A stretch of DNA of 64,000 nucleotides, taken from contig CAOKLQ010000008.1 in NCBI GenBank assembly GCA_948469315.1, forward strand, positions 1 to 64,000. The letters are read 5' to 3'. Below the pieces are notes generated by a model. It searched no databases and was not told the origin of the DNA. It was given only the letters and a program-made list of their open reading frames with translations. This document shows positions 49,238-59,963 of this stretch, piece by piece; position 1 is the first letter of the stretch, and the number at the start of each line of letters is the position of its first letter. The position numbers and the translations under genes are program-made. Source of the stretch: an uncultured Clostridium sp. (GTDB lineage: Bacteria; Bacillota; Clostridia; TANB77; CAG-508).

Positions 49238-50398
49238 ATGGCAGGAAAGAAAGATTATTATGAAGTATTAGGTGTAAACAAAAATGCTACAGACGAAGAA
49301 CTAAAAAAAGCATTTAGAAGACAAGCAAAAAAATATCATCCTGATGCTAATCCAGATAATAAAAAAGAAGCAGAAGCCAAATTTAAAGAAGTAAATGAAG
49401 CATATGAAACATTATCAGATCCACAAAAAAGAAGAATGTATGATCAATTTGGGCCAGATGGACCACAAGGATTTGGAGGCTCTGGAGGTCCTTTTGGAGG
49501 AGGTACATATACTTATTCTACATCAGGATTTGATGGATTTAGTGACTTTGGAGATTTAGGAGATATATTTTCTTCATTTTTTGGTGGAGGATTTGGAGGA
49601 GGAAGAGCTTCAAGACAGAATAATGGACCGCAAAAAGGAGAAGATTTAAAACATGATATAGAAATAACATTTGAAGAATCTTTTCTAGGAGTAACAAAAG
49701 AGTTAAATATACATAGATACGAAGAATGTAATACATGCCATGGAAGTGGAGCAAAGCCAGGAACAAATCCAGTAACATGTACAAGTTGCGGTGGAATAGG
49801 TCAAATAAAACAAGTACAAAATACAATATTAGGACAAATGCAAACAACAAGAACATGTCCAGAATGTCATGGAACAGGAAAAGTAATACAAGAGCCATGT
49901 ATAGAATGTAGAGGAAAAGGTAAAGTAAGAAAGCAAGCAAAAATTTCTATAAAAATACCATCAGGAATAAATGATAGTCAAACAGTAGTATTAAGAGGAG
50001 AAGGAGGACCAGGGCAAAAAGGAGGTCCAAAAGGAGATGTATATGTAACAGTACATATAAAAAGACATAGTATATATACAAGAAAAGGAGATAATGTATA
50101 CTGTGAAATACCAATAACAGTAACTCAAGCAACATTAGGGGCAGAAATAGAAGTACCAATGGTAGATGGTAGCAAAGAAAAAGTAAAAATACCAGAAGGA
50201 ACACAAACAGGAAGTAAATTTACAATAAGAAATAAAGGCTTTAAAGCTATACATGGAAACTATCAAGGAGACTTCATATTCAATGTGACTGTACAAACAC
50301 CAAAAAGATTAAGCAAAGAGCAAAGAGAATTATTTATAGAGCTTGCAAAAACAATGAATGAACAACCACCAGTAAAAAAACGTGGACTATTTGGATAA
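49238..50398 (+). CDS. dnaJ: Co-chaperone DnaJ (Hsp40)
   Basis: The 386-residue protein has the J domain ([23 protein letters not shown] in [10 protein letters not shown]), a Gly/Phe-rich region ([20 protein letters not shown]), and four zinc-binding repeats: [24 protein letters not shown] and CIECRGKG. The C-terminal substrate domains end [17 protein letters not shown] in the second zinc repeat has CGG out of frame and no shift. TTGGAGGGCAAAA precedes the ATG. It is the last gene of the hrcA-grpE-dnaK-dnaJ group. Confidence 0.98.
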   Translation: MAGKKDYYEVLGVNKNATDEELKKAFRRQAKKYHPDANPDNKKEAEAKFKEVNEAYETLSDPQKRRMYDQFGPDGPQGFGGSGGPFGGGTYTYSTSGFDGFSDFGDLGDIFSSFFGGGFGGGRASRQNNGPQKGEDLKHDIEITFEESFLGVTKELNIHRYEECNTCHGSGAKPGTNPVTCTSCGGIGQIKQVQNTILGQMQTTRTCPECHGTGKVIQEPCIECRGKGKVRKQAKISIKIPSGINDSQTVVLRGEGGPGQKGGPKGDVYVTVHIKRHSIYTRKGDNVYCEIPITVTQATLGAEIEVPMVDGSKEKVKIPEGTQTGSKFTIRNKGFKAIHGNYQGDFIFNVTVQTPKRLSKEQRELFIELAKTMNEQPPVKKRGLFG

Positions 50399-50518
50399 AA
50401 CAGAGACAATAGGTAAAAAATAAAAATAATTATTTTAATATATTAATAAAATAAAAAATTATCTATTATTTTTCGCCAGTTTATGATAAAATAATACATA
50501 AATTTAGGAGGAATATAT

Positions 50519-53500
50519 ATGGATGCAAACAAAGTAATGAAAGACACTTTTAAAGATTTTAAATTTGAAGATAATTTGCGGTGAGGCTATTATTATAAAC
50601 ATGCAATTATATAAAAAGACAAACACGCTTGTAATAGATTTAGAATCAGAAGATTTTATGCCATTAAAAAATATTGCAAAATTTGAAGCCTTTATAAGTG
50701 AAAGATTTAAAATGGAACATGTTTGGATAGATATGACATATGGGGAAGATGCTAAAATTCCAACAATTGAAGAAGATTGGAAAAATATAATGGCATTAAT
50801 TGCTAGAAAATATCCAATAGCAAGACAATTAGTTTCAAATGCAACATTAGAAATAGAAAATACTAATTTAAATATATATATTCCTATGAAAGGTGCAAAC
50901 TTTTTAAAAGCAAGAAGCTTAGATAAAATTTTAGAAAAACTAATAGAGAGTTTATATAAACAAAGCTATAAAGTAAATTACATAGAAAAAATATCAGAAG
51001 AAAATGCAAAAATAATAAAACAAAGAAAACAACAATTAGAAAAAATGGCAATAGAAAATATTGCATCTCAAATAGATTTTGAAAATATTAATAAAAAACC
51101 TGAATCAAATAATGTAGGGGGGGTATCCTTAGATAACCCAAAAAAAACCAAACAAAAACCAAAACAAGAAACATCAGTTGCACCATTACCATCACCTCAA
51201 CCAGATGTAGGGTCAGATTACATCCGAGCGCAACCACAAGAAGACACTCCACTAATAATAGGCAGAAACATGAACATAAAAGCACCACTTACAAAAGTTG
51301 AAGACATAGGAGTAGATTCTGGAATAATATCTTTAGAAGGAGAAGTAATAAATACAGATTCAAGAGAACTAAAAAGTGGAAAACTACTAATCATGTTTGA
51401 TGTATATGATGGAACAAGCACAATAACTTGTAAAGCATTTGCGCCAGGAGATAAAGGAAAAGAAATATTAAGCAAAATCGAAAAATCCAAAGGAATAAAA
51501 CTAGAAGGAACAGCACAATTTGACCCATTTGCAAAAGAATTAGGAGTAATAGCAAATATAGTAATCCAAACACCAGGAAGAAAAAGGATTGACAGAATGG
51601 ATTTATCAGAAGAAAAAAGAGTAGAACTACATATGCACACTCAAATGAGCCAAATGGATGCAATGACATCATGTTCTGATCTAATAAAAAGAGCCATGAA
51701 ATGGGGAATGAAATCAATTGCAATTACAGACCATGGAGTTGTACAAGCATTTCCAGATGCACATAAATTACTTGGAAGAGATAATCCAGATATGAAAGTA
51801 ATTTATGGAGTAGAAGCATATTTAGTACCTAATAGAGTTCCAACAGTATCATTTTCAAAAGGACAAGATATAGATACAACATATTGTGTATTTGATTTAG
51901 AAACAACTGGTCTTTCATATAGAACAGAAAAAATAACAGAAATAGGAGTTATGAAAATAAAAAATGGAGAAGTAATAGATACTTTTTCATGTTTTGTAAA
52001 TCCCGAAAAACATATACCTGAAAAAGTAACTGAGGTTACAAACATTACAGATGATATGGTAAAAACGGCTGAAACAATAGACATCGTACTTCCAAAATTA
52101 CTAGAATTTTTTGGAGACAGTGTACTTGTTGCACATAATGCAGATTTTGATATAGGATTTTTAAAACACAATGCAAAGGTTTTAGGCTATGAACTTAATA
52201 ATACATATTTAGATACACTAAAACTTGCAAAAATGTTATTTCCAAACTACAAAAAATACAAATTAGGAATTATCGCAGAAAATTTAGGAATAAAAGTAGA
52301 GGTTGCCCATCGTGCATTAGATGATGTTGATACAACAGTTAAAGTATTTAATATAATGATAGATATGCTAAAAGAAAAAGGAGCAAAAACAATTGATGAT
52401 ATAGATGTAGTTGGTCCAGATAAAGAAGCAGAAAAAAATGCATATAAGAAACTTCCATCATATCATGCAATAATACTTGCTAAAAACTATGTAGGACTTA
52501 AAAATTTATATAAATTAGTATCACTTTCACACTTACATTATTTTTATAAAAAGCCAAGAATATTAAAAAGTTTATATAAAAAATACTCAGAAGGACTAAT
52601 ACTAGGAAGTGCATGTGAAGCAGGTGAATTATATCAAGCAATAGAAAAAGGAAAAACAGATGAAGAAATAGAGCAAATTGCAAGAGACTATGACTATTTA
52701 GAAATACAGCCAATAGGAAATAATCAATTTTTAGTAAGAAATGGGATAGTAGCAGATGAAGAAGCCTTAAAAGATATAAATAGAAAAATAGTAAGCTTAG
52801 GAGAAAAATTAGGAAAACTAGTAGTTGCAACATGTGATGTACACTTTATGGATCCACAAGATGAAGTATATAGACGTATATTAGAAGCAGGGCAAGGATA
52901 TGCCGATGCAGATATGCAAGCACCCTTATATTTAAGAACAACAAATGAAATGCTAGAAGAGTTCCAATATTTAGGACCAGAAAAAGCATATGAAGTAGTT
53001 GTAAAAAATACAAATAAAGTAGCTGATATGTGTGAGAGGATAAGTCCAATATCACCAGAAAAATGCCCACCACATATACCAGGATGTGAAGAAGAAATAA
53101 AAAACATTGCATATGATAAAGCACATGAATTATATGGGCAAAACCTACCACAAATAGTTCAGGAAAGACTAGATAAAGAACTAAATTCCATTATAAAAAA
53201 TGGATTTTCCGTTATGTATATAATTGCACAAAAACTAGTATGGAAATCTAATGAAGATGGCTATATAGTAGGATCCAGGGGGTCTGTTGGTTCATCATTT
53301 GTAGCAAATATGACAGGAATTACAGAAGTAAACTCACTTCCTGCACATTACAGATGTCCAAACTGTAAATACTCAGATTTTACAGATTATGGAGTAAAAA
53401 ATGGATTTGACCTTCCTGATAAAGAATGTCCAAAATGTGGTCATAAACTAGATAAAGATGGAATGGATATACCATTTGAAACATTTTTAGGATTTAACGG

Positions 53501-54955
53501 AGATAAAGAACCAGATATAGACTTAAACTTCTCAGGAGAATATCAAGCAAAAGCACATAAATATACAGAGGTAATATTTGGAAAAGGAACAACCTTTAAA
53601 GCAGGAACAGTTGGTACAGTAGCAGATAAAACAGCATATGGATATGTAAAAAAATATTATGAAGAAAGACAAATTCCAGTAAATAGTGCAGAAGTAAATA
53701 GAATATCTAAAGGCTGTACAGGAATAAAAAGAACAACAGGTCAGCACCCAGGAGGAATTATAGTAGTACCAAAGGGAAGAGAAATATATGAATTTACACC
53801 AGTACAACATCCAGCAGATGATCCGAATTCTGATATAGTAACAACACACTTTGACTATCACTCAATAGATGAAAACTTACTAAAACTAGATATACTAGGG
53901 CACGACGATCCTACAATGATAAGAATGTTATTTGATATAACAGGGATAGACCCAACTAAAGTTCCTTTAGATGATGAAAAGACGATGTCAATATTTAGGT
54001 CAACAAAAGCACTTCGGCGTTACACCAGAACAAATACATTCAGAAGTTGGGAGTTTTGGGATTCCAGAATTTGGAACTAAATTTGTAAGGCGGAATGTTA
54101 GTAGATACAAAGCCAAAAACATTTGATGAATTAATACGTATATCAGGTCTGTCACATGGAACCGATGTGTGGCTTAACAATGCACAAAGCCTAATAGAAG
54201 CAGGAACAATAACACTAGACCAAGCAATATGTTGTAGAGATGATATAATGATATATCTAATGAAACAAGGCTTAGATCCACAGCCATCATTTAAAATAAT
54301 GGAAGCTGTACGTAAAGGAAAAGTAGCAAAAGGGAAAGAGGCAAAATGGCCAGAATATGAAGAAATGATGAAACAAAACAATGTACCTGATTGGTATATA
54401 GACTCATGTAAAAAAATAAAATACATGTTCCCAAAGGCTCATGCAGCAGCATATGTAACAAATGCCTTTAGAATAGCTTGGTTTAAAGTACATAAACCAG
54501 AAGCATATTACACAGCATATTTTACAATAAGAGCAGATGAATTTGATAGTGAAATAATGTGCAATGGAAAAGAAAAAGTAAAAAACAAAATGAAAGAGAT
54601 AGATTTGCTAGGAAATAGTGCAACAACAAAAGAAAAAAACATGTATGCAATCTTAGAGCTTGTTTTAGAGATGTATGAAAGAGGAATAAACTTTTTGCCA
54701 ATTGATTTATACAAATCACATTCAACGAAATTTATAATGGAGCAAGAAGGAATACGTCCACCGCTAAACAGCATACCAGGACTTGGAACAGTAGCAGCAC
54801 AAGGGATAGAAACTGCCAAGAAAGATGGAAAATTTATGTGTATAGATGATCTTCAACAACGTTCAAAAGTAGGAAAGTCTGTAATAGAAATGTTAAAAGC
54901 AGCAGGTTGTCTAAAAGGTATGACTCAGAGTAATCAAATGAGCCTATTTGTGTAA
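50519..54955 (+). CDS. polC: DNA polymerase III alpha subunit PolC (Gram-positive), three +1 recoding sites
   Basis: The replicative DNA polymerase of low-GC Gram-positives. With three +1 shifts the product is about 1477 residues, a normal length. The start is the ATG at 50519 after TAGGAGGAATATAT; CGG at 50579 (codon 21) shifts to give [16 protein letters not shown]. Domains: N-terminal part, OB fold ([20 protein letters not shown]), PHP with [16 protein letters not shown], a 3'-5' exonuclease inserted in PHP ([20 protein letters not shown]), a zinc site (CPNCKYSD ... CPKCGHK) and the polymerase palm ([12 protein letters not shown]). CGG 54015 then gives [20 protein letters not shown] and CGG 54091 gives [20 protein letters not shown]. 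The rest is intact ([10 protein letters not shown] ... LPNQMSLF-type end). The linker near residues 200-240 contains translated TGTAGGG repeats. Confidence 0.95.
50579..50581 (+). other. Predicted +1 recoding CGG (polC site 1)
   Basis: TTG-CGG-T, 20 codons after the ATG; the zero frame stops at the very next codon (TGA). Skipping the C gives [11 protein letters not shown]. This resembles the compact site-then-stop layout of classical +1 frameshifting, but without its CTTT context. Confidence 0.88.
51113..51232. repeat. Two TGTAGGG-type repeats inside the polC linker
   Basis: TGTAGGGGGGGTATCCTTAG at 51113 and on, and TGTAGGGTCAGATTACATCC at 51206 and on, both in frame. They are translated in the variable linker before the OB fold ([12 protein letters not shown] and [12 protein letters not shown]), where insertions are likely tolerated. 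Confidence 0.6.
54015..54017 (+). other. Predicted +1 recoding CGG (polC site 2)
   Basis: CTT-CGG-C. Skipping the C gives [23 protein letters not shown], a conserved PolC motif. Confidence 0.95.
54091..54093 (+). other. Predicted +1 recoding CGG (polC site 3)
   Basis: AGG-CGG-A, 25 codons after site 2. Skipping the C gives [23 protein letters not shown]. Confidence 0.94.
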
Positions 54956-55080
54956 AACACATTAAAATCATCAATCTGAACATTTTTTACTTCATTCAAT
55001 AAAACTTCGATGTACCAAAGTACACCTTCGTCTTTATTGATTTGCAAAAATGCACATCTTAACGATTTTAATGCGTTTTA
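54953..55080. repeat. Stop-codon-associated palindromic repeat, family A copy 4
   Basis: Starts with the polC stop as TAAAACACATTAAAAT and ends ATTTTAATGCGTTTTA (15 of 16 bases complementary). Centre CTTCGATGTACCAAAGTACACCTTCG. Confidence 0.9.
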
Positions 55081-55121
55081 CAGACTAAATAAAAAATATT
55101 TATTTTAATTAGGAGAGATTT

Positions 55122-55406
55122 ATGGAAGAACTATTAACAATTAAAAATATAATTATATATATATTATTAATAAATATAATTGCATTTTTAGCAATGTGGA
55201 TTGATAAGAAAAGAGCAGAAAATGGAGAATGGAGAATAAGTGAAAATGGCTTATTTACACTTGTATTATTAGGTGGAGGGATAGGTGGAATAGCAGGAAT
55301 GTATGTATTTCGCCACAAAACAAAAAAATTAAAGTTTACCATAGGTTTTCCAACAATATTAATTTTAGAAATTGTTCTAATAATTTATTATTTTATAAAA
55401 TGGTAA
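55122..55406 (+). CDS. DUF1294 family small membrane protein
   Basis: A 94-residue membrane protein with the family pattern FLAMWIDKKRAENGEWRISE then LGGGIGGIAGMYVFRHKTKK. Three hydrophobic segments lie at about residues 10-25, 43-60 and 75-92. Function unknown; the family occurs widely, often fused to cold-shock domains in Gram-negatives. TTAGGAGAGATTT precedes the ATG. It follows polC after a family A palindrome and is probably co-transcribed if that palindrome does not terminate. Confidence 0.9.
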   Translation: MEELLTIKNIIIYILLINIIAFLAMWIDKKRAENGEWRISENGLFTLVLLGGGIGGIAGMYVFRHKTKKLKFTIGFPTILILEIVLIIYYFIKW

Positions 55407-55598
55407 ATAAGTAATATTATAAATATATATTAAAAGTGGGACATTGTGTATTATGTTCTAATTTTTGTATTATATAAAAATATAATTTACAATAAAGAAA
55501 TTACATAATATACTGTAAATAATTGGAAAAAAAAATACATAAAAAATTACATTTACAAAATAGTGAACAAATGGAATAAAACAATCCACTATTTTTAA

Positions 55599-55628
55599 TT
55601 ATTCACAGAGTTTTCCACATTATCCACA
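55599..55628. promoter_or_regulatory. Cluster of three DnaA boxes
   Basis: TTATTCACA (55599-55607), TTTTCCACA (55611-55619) and TTATCCACA (55620-55628) in direct orientation within 30 bp. The last is the perfect consensus 9-mer and the others differ by one base each. They lie in the 493-bp gap 55407-55899, which holds no gene and is very AT-rich. No dnaA, dnaN or rpmH is near, so this is more likely a DnaA titration or regulatory site than the chromosomal origin. Confidence 0.65.
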
Positions 55629-55836
55629 AAAAGTGCATAAACTTTCAGGTAAGCTATCAAAAGTAACATAAAACAAAAAAGAAGTAACATAATTGTAATA
55701 TTGCTGTAATAATAAAAAATAAAATACTTAGAAAAGGCTCTAAAATCAGTAAATGCAAAAATCGACAAAAAGATACTTTTGTAAAAGTAATGTAATAAAG
55801 TAGAAACAAAAAGTAAAAAATCTATAATAAAAATGG

Positions 55837-55865
55837 TTGCTACAAATAAAATATTATGATAAAAT
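55837..55865 (+). promoter_or_regulatory. Promoter for glyS
   Basis: TTGCTA (55837-55842), 17-nt spacer, TAAAAT (55860-55865), 35 nt before the glyS start. Confidence 0.5.
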
Positions 55866-55899
55866 GCAAAAAACATATAGAGAAAGAAGGAATAAAAAA

Positions 55900-57285
55900 A
55901 TGTCAGAGATTACTATGGAAAAAATAGTTGCACTTTGCAAAAATAGAGGATATGTATATCCAGGTTCTGATATATATGGAGGATTAGCAAATACTTGGGA
56001 TTATGGCCCATTAGGTGTAGAACTTAAAAATAATGTAAAAAAAGCCTGGCAAAAAAAGTTTGTACAAGAAAGTAAATATAATGTTGGATTAGACTCAGCA
56101 ATACTTATGAATCCACAAGCCTGGGTAGCATCAGGTCATGTTGGAGGTTTTTCAGATCCATTAATAGATTGCAGGGAATGTAAAACAAGACATAGAGCAG
56201 ATAAATTAATAGAAGAATGGATGCATGAAAATAATTGTGAAGAAGTAGTTGATGGATGGTCAGATGAGAAAATGATTAAATATATGGATGATAATAATAT
56301 ATGTTGTCCAAATTGTGGAAAACACAATTTTACATCAATAAGAAAATTTAATCTAATGTTTAAAACATTTCAAGGAGTTACAGAAGATGCAAAATCAGAA
56401 ATATATTTAAGACCAGAAACAGCACAAGGAATATTTGTAAATTTTAAAAATGTACAAAGAACAACAAGAAGAAAGCTTCCAATGGGAATTGCACAAATAG
56501 GAAAATCATTTAGAAATGAAATAACACCAGGAAACTTTACATTCAGAACAAGAGAATTTGAACAAATGGAACTAGAGTTTTTCTGCAAGCCAGGTACAGA
56601 ACTTAAATGGCATGAATATTGGAAGGAATCTTGTAAAAATTGGCTTTTAAGTTTAGGAATAAAACAAGAAAATATTAGACTAAGGGACCATAGTAAAGAA
56701 GAACTTTCACATTACAGTAATGCAACAACAGACATAGAATTCACATTCCCATTTGGATGGGGAGAATTATGGGGAATTGCATCAAGGACAGACTTTGATT
56801 TAAGTAAACATATTGAATATTCTAAACAAGATTTATCTTATCAAGATCCAGAAACAAACGAAAAATATGTGCCATATGTTATAGAACCATCACTTGGATG
56901 TGACAGAGTAACACTTGCATTTTTATGCAATGCTTATGAAGAAGAAAAGATTTCCGAAGATGATACAAGAATAGTATTGCATTTGCATCCAACACTTGCA
57001 CCATATAAAGTGGCAATCTTACCACTTTCTAAAAAATTAAGTGAAAAAGCTAATGAAGTATATAAAAAATTATCAAAGAAATTTATGTGTGATTATGATG
57101 AAGCAGGCTCAATAGGAAAACGTTATAGAAGAGAAGACGAAATAGGGACGCCTTACTGTATAACAATAGATTTTGATACATTAGAAGATGATACAGTAAC
57201 AATTAGAGATAGAGACACTATGAAGCAAATAAGATTAAATATAGATGAAGTTGAAAATTGGATTGAAGAAAAAGTTGAATTTTAG
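55900..57285 (+). CDS. glyS: Glycyl-tRNA synthetase, single-chain (alpha2) type
   Basis: A class II synthetase charging tRNA-Gly. I start at the ATG at 55900 ([20 protein letters not shown]) after AGAAAGAAGGAATA; upstream in-frame codons would add 21 unlikely residues overlapping the promoter. Motif 2 is in [16 protein letters not shown] and motif 3 in [27 protein letters not shown] and [10 protein letters not shown] may form a zinc site. The C-terminal anticodon-binding domain ends [19 protein letters not shown]. Length 461. The enzyme charges the very tRNA family that would have to read CGGN, so the tRNA-Gly set of this genome deserves attention. mtaB follows 8 nt later. Confidence 0.96.
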   Translation: MSEITMEKIVALCKNRGYVYPGSDIYGGLANTWDYGPLGVELKNNVKKAWQKKFVQESKYNVGLDSAILMNPQAWVASGHVGGFSDPLIDCRECKTRHRADKLIEEWMHENNCEEVVDGWSDEKMIKYMDDNNICCPNCGKHNFTSIRKFNLMFKTFQGVTEDAKSEIYLRPETAQGIFVNFKNVQRTTRRKLPMGIAQIGKSFRNEITPGNFTFRTREFEQMELEFFCKPGTELKWHEYWKESCKNWLLSLGIKQENIRLRDHSKEELSHYSNATTDIEFTFPFGWGELWGIASRTDFDLSKHIEYSKQDLSYQDPETNEKYVPYVIEPSLGCDRVTLAFLCNAYEEEKISEDDTRIVLHLHPTLAPYKVAILPLSKKLSEKANEVYKKLSKKFMCDYDEAGSIGKRYRREDEIGTPYCITIDFDTLEDDTVTIRDRDTMKQIRLNIDEVENWIEEKVEF

Positions 57286-57293
57286 GAGAAATA

Positions 57294-58592
57294 ATGAAAG
57301 TAGCATTTTATACACTTGGTTGTAAAGTAAATCAATATGAAACAAATGGAATGATACAAGAATTTAAAGCAAAAGGTTATGAAATAGTAGAGTTTAACCA
57401 AAAGGCAGATATATATGTAGTAAATACATGTACAGTAACAAATATGTCTGATAGAAAATCTAGGCAAATATTAAGGCGTACTAAAGAGCTAAATTCAGAT
57501 GCAGTAGTAGTAGCAGTAGGTTGCTATGCACAAGTAGGAAAAGAAAATTTAGAGCAAATACAGCAAATAGATTTAATACTTGGAACAAATCAAAAAAGTA
57601 AAATAATAGAATATATAGAAGATTTTTTAGAAGATAAAAAACGAAATGAAATAATTTCAGATGTAATGCAAGATAAAATATTTGATGAATTCGGGCAAGT
57701 TACATATACTGATAAAACAAGAGCAGTAATAAAAGTGCAAGATGGATGTGATAGATTCTGTTCATATTGTATAATCCCATATGCAAGAGGAAGAGTAAGA
57801 AGTAGAAAACCGAAAAGTATTATAGAAGAAATAACAAAGATTGCTAAAAATGGTATAAAAGAAGTTGTTATAACTGGAATACATATAGCTTCATATGGAA
57901 AAGATTTTAAAGAAGATTTTAAATTAATAAATTTATTAGAACAAATAAATAAAATAGAAGCAATAAAAAGAATAAGATTAGGTTCGATAGAACCAACACT
58001 TATAACAAAAGAATTTATAGACAGATTAAAAAAACTAGAAAAAATATGTCATCATTTCCATTTATCACTTCAAAGTGGATGTAATGAGACTCTAAAAAGA
58101 ATGAACAGAAAGTATACTATAGAAGAATTTAAGCAAAGTGTAGATTTACTAAGAAAAACATATTCAGATGTAATGTTAACAACAGACATTATAGTTGGAT
58201 TCCCAGATGAAACGAAAGAAGAATTTAATACAACATATAAATTTTTAGAACAAATAGATTTTTATAAAATGCATATATTTAAATATTCGCCAAGAAAAGG
58301 AACTAAAGCAGAGATAATGAAAAATCAAATACCATCACAAATAAAAGAACAAAGAAGCAAAAAGCTAATAAAGCTCTCAGAAAGAAATGAGTTAGAGCAA
58401 AATAAAGAATATGTAGGAAAACAAGTTAAAGTATTATTTGAAGAATTTAAAGGAGAATATATAAAAGGTCATACAAGCAATTATATAATGGTAAAAGCAA
58501 AAGGAACATCAAAAGACATAAATAAAATTTTAAATGTGAAAATAGAAAATTTTGATGAAAATGGATTAATAGGAAAAATTATAAATTTTTAA
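57294..58592 (+). CDS. mtaB: tRNA t6A37 methylthiotransferase MtaB
   Basis: A radical-SAM enzyme that converts t6A37 to ms2t6A37 in tRNAs reading ANN codons. The 432-residue protein has the N-terminal UPF0004 domain with three cluster cysteines (TLGCKVNQYET, VNTCTVTN, VAVGCYAQVG), the radical-SAM motif CDRFCSYCIIPYARGRVRS, LQSGCNETLKRMNRKY and a C-terminal TRAM domain (VKVLFEEFKGEYIKGHTSNY). TTTTAGGAGAAATA precedes the ATG and overlaps the glyS stop, so glyS and mtaB form an operon. Confidence 0.95.
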   Translation: MKVAFYTLGCKVNQYETNGMIQEFKAKGYEIVEFNQKADIYVVNTCTVTNMSDRKSRQILRRTKELNSDAVVVAVGCYAQVGKENLEQIQQIDLILGTNQKSKIIEYIEDFLEDKKRNEIISDVMQDKIFDEFGQVTYTDKTRAVIKVQDGCDRFCSYCIIPYARGRVRSRKPKSIIEEITKIAKNGIKEVVITGIHIASYGKDFKEDFKLINLLEQINKIEAIKRIRLGSIEPTLITKEFIDRLKKLEKICHHFHLSLQSGCNETLKRMNRKYTIEEFKQSVDLLRKTYSDVMLTTDIIVGFPDETKEEFNTTYKFLEQIDFYKMHIFKYSPRKGTKAEIMKNQIPSQIKEQRSKKLIKLSERNELEQNKEYVGKQVKVLFEEFKGEYIKGHTSNYIMVKAKGTSKDINKILNVKIENFDENGLIGKIINF

Positions 58593-58636
58593 CTTCTATG
58601 TAACACAAATGTAATATGAAAATAATATTACATCTA

Positions 58637-58665
58637 TTGAAAAAACAAAAGAGTTGTAGTATAAA
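58637..58665 (+). promoter_or_regulatory. Promoter upstream of the 58813 gene
   Basis: TTGAAA (58637-58642), 17-nt spacer, TATAAA (58660-58665). Confidence 0.5.
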
Positions 58666-58746
58666 TATAAAAAGCGAATCTTAAGAATTTTTAAGCGATG
58701 GAAATTGCAAAAAAATTCTAATAATTCCCATAATTATCTAGTACAT

Positions 58747-58771
58747 AAATTTCTCCTACTAGGAGAAATTT
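58747..58771. repeat. Inverted repeat upstream of the 58813 gene
   Basis: AAATTTCTCCTACTAGGAGAAATTT, nearly perfect. It lies in the 5' leader and contains AGGAGAA, so it could hide or mimic a ribosome binding site, or form a leader hairpin. Confidence 0.65.
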
Positions 58772-58812
58772 ACTACTATATAAAAAAATGAGAATACAAA
58801 GGAGGAATACAA

Positions 58813-59088
58813 ATGGAAACTAAGTTTAGTAATGAAACATTTGGGGGAGTAGATGTAAAGCAAGAGTCACAAGAAGATGTAAAAGTAAATACACAGTTTA
58901 ATTTACCACAAAAAGTGAGTATGTGGACTAAAGTTAAAAATTTCCTATTTCAAGATATAAAAGTAGAGTTAACTCCAAAACAACAAGCTTTTGAAGATAG
59001 ATTAAATGGATTTTTACATCAAGAAATTACATGGGAAAAAGTACATAACTTTTTATTTCAAGAAATATCATTTAAGAAAAATAAATAA
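58813..59088 (+). CDS. Hypothetical 91-residue protein with an internal duplication
   Basis: No family recognised. The second half contains a repeated motif: WTKVKNFLFQDIKVELT and WEKVHNFLFQEISFKK, with a third weaker version between them (RLNGFLHQEIT). The N-terminal part is acidic and looks disordered. There is no signal or membrane helix. AAAGGAGGAATACAA precedes the ATG. A related WEKI segment is seen near the end of the orphan at 59964 (TFWEKIKQSKIARAI), so the two may be functionally linked; this is weak. Confidence 0.7.
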   Translation: METKFSNETFGGVDVKQESQEDVKVNTQFNLPQKVSMWTKVKNFLFQDIKVELTPKQQAFEDRLNGFLHQEITWEKVHNFLFQEISFKKNK

Positions 59089-59101
59089 GAGATATATATC
59101 A

Positions 59102-59174
59102 TAGGGACATGGCTATGTCCTTATGTTTTTGTTTTATAATATGTTTTTTATAGGACGTAGCACACCACGTCCCT
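59102..59174. repeat. Two short GGACNT palindromes
   Basis: GGACATGGCTATGTCC (59105-59120) and GGACGTAGCACACCACGTCC (59153-59172), divergently placed ends TAGGGAC and GTCCCTAC; a pair of TGTAGGG-type elements in opposite orientation. Confidence 0.75.
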
Positions 59175-59201
59175 ACTTCCGTAAGAAAAATAAAAAAACT
59201 A

Positions 59202-59230
59202 TTGCAAAAAGAAAATAAATAGTATATAAT
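59202..59230 (+). promoter_or_regulatory. Promoter for the TetR gene
   Basis: TTGCAA (59202-59207), 17-nt spacer, TATAAT (59225-59230). Confidence 0.6.
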
Positions 59231-59256
59231 TTGCAAAAAGCAAAAAGGTGAAAATA

Positions 59257-59832
59257 ATGAATAAAACAAAAAGGAAGATTTTTGAGACATCGATGAAACT
59301 ATTTGCGGAAAAAGGGTATGAAGCAACAAGTATTGAAGAGATAACAGCAACAGTAGGTGTTGCAAAAGGAACTTTATATTATCATTTTGCAAGTAAAGAA
59401 GAAATTTTCAACTTTTTAGTTGAAGAAGGAATGAAATTACTAAAAAATAGTATTCAAATAAAAACAGCCAAACTTTCTAATTCCTTAGATAAAATACGAG
59501 CAATAATTTTAATACAAATAAAAGTAATAAAAAAATATGAAAACTTAATTACAATAGTATTAAGTCAAATATGGGGAAATGAAGAAAGAAATAACACATG
59601 TAAAAAATATGTATTTGAATATATTAAAACAATTGAAGATATTATTAAAGATGGTATAAAAAAAAGTGAAATAACAAATAGAGATTCAGAAGTTTTAGCA
59701 TCAGAAATTTTTGCGCTAACGTGTACAAGTTTAATATATAAAATAAAAACAAAGCAAGAAATAGATATTAAAAAGATATATGCGGAACTGGAAGATACAG
59801 TAATTAACGGAATAAAATACTTTGTAATATAG
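59257..59832 (+). CDS. TetR/AcrR family transcriptional regulator
   Basis: A 191-residue one-component regulator. The N-terminal helix-turn-helix is clear (FETSMKLFAEKGYEATSIEE, TVGVAKGTLYYHFASKEEIF); the C-terminal helical ligand-binding domain is variable. The ATG at 59257 is preceded by AAAGGTGAAAATA; a GTG three codons earlier is part of that ribosome binding site. TTT-GCG-GAA and TAT-GCG-GAA carry out-of-frame CGG without a shift. The target is unknown; nearby orphans (58813, 59964) are candidates. Confidence 0.92.
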   Translation: MNKTKRKIFETSMKLFAEKGYEATSIEEITATVGVAKGTLYYHFASKEEIFNFLVEEGMKLLKNSIQIKTAKLSNSLDKIRAIILIQIKVIKKYENLITIVLSQIWGNEERNNTCKKYVFEYIKTIEDIIKDGIKKSEITNRDSEVLASEIFALTCTSLIYKIKTKQEIDIKKIYAELEDTVINGIKYFVI

Positions 59833-59881
59833 TTGTAACACAAATGTAACAAAAATGTAATATATTTTTTCTATTTTACTA

Positions 59882-59910
59882 TTGTAGTTTTTTGTAGAAA
59901 GATGTATAAT
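59882..59910 (+). promoter_or_regulatory. Promoter for the 59964 gene
   Basis: TTGTAG (59882-59887), 17-nt spacer, TATAAT (59905-59910). Confidence 0.6.
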
Positions 59911-59963
59911 GAAAATGTTAAGAGCAATTTTATATTACATATGATTAAGGAGGGGAGTTTACA

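Noticed and set aside
50541-50600. Classical RF2-type programmed frameshift at the polC start
   Set aside because: It lacks the CTTTGA slippery sequence and upstream Shine-Dalgarno-like element; the shared feature with the other sites is only CGG.
55407-55899. Chromosomal replication origin at the DnaA-box cluster
   Set aside because: No dnaA, dnaN, recF or rpmH neighbourhood; only three boxes in one small group.
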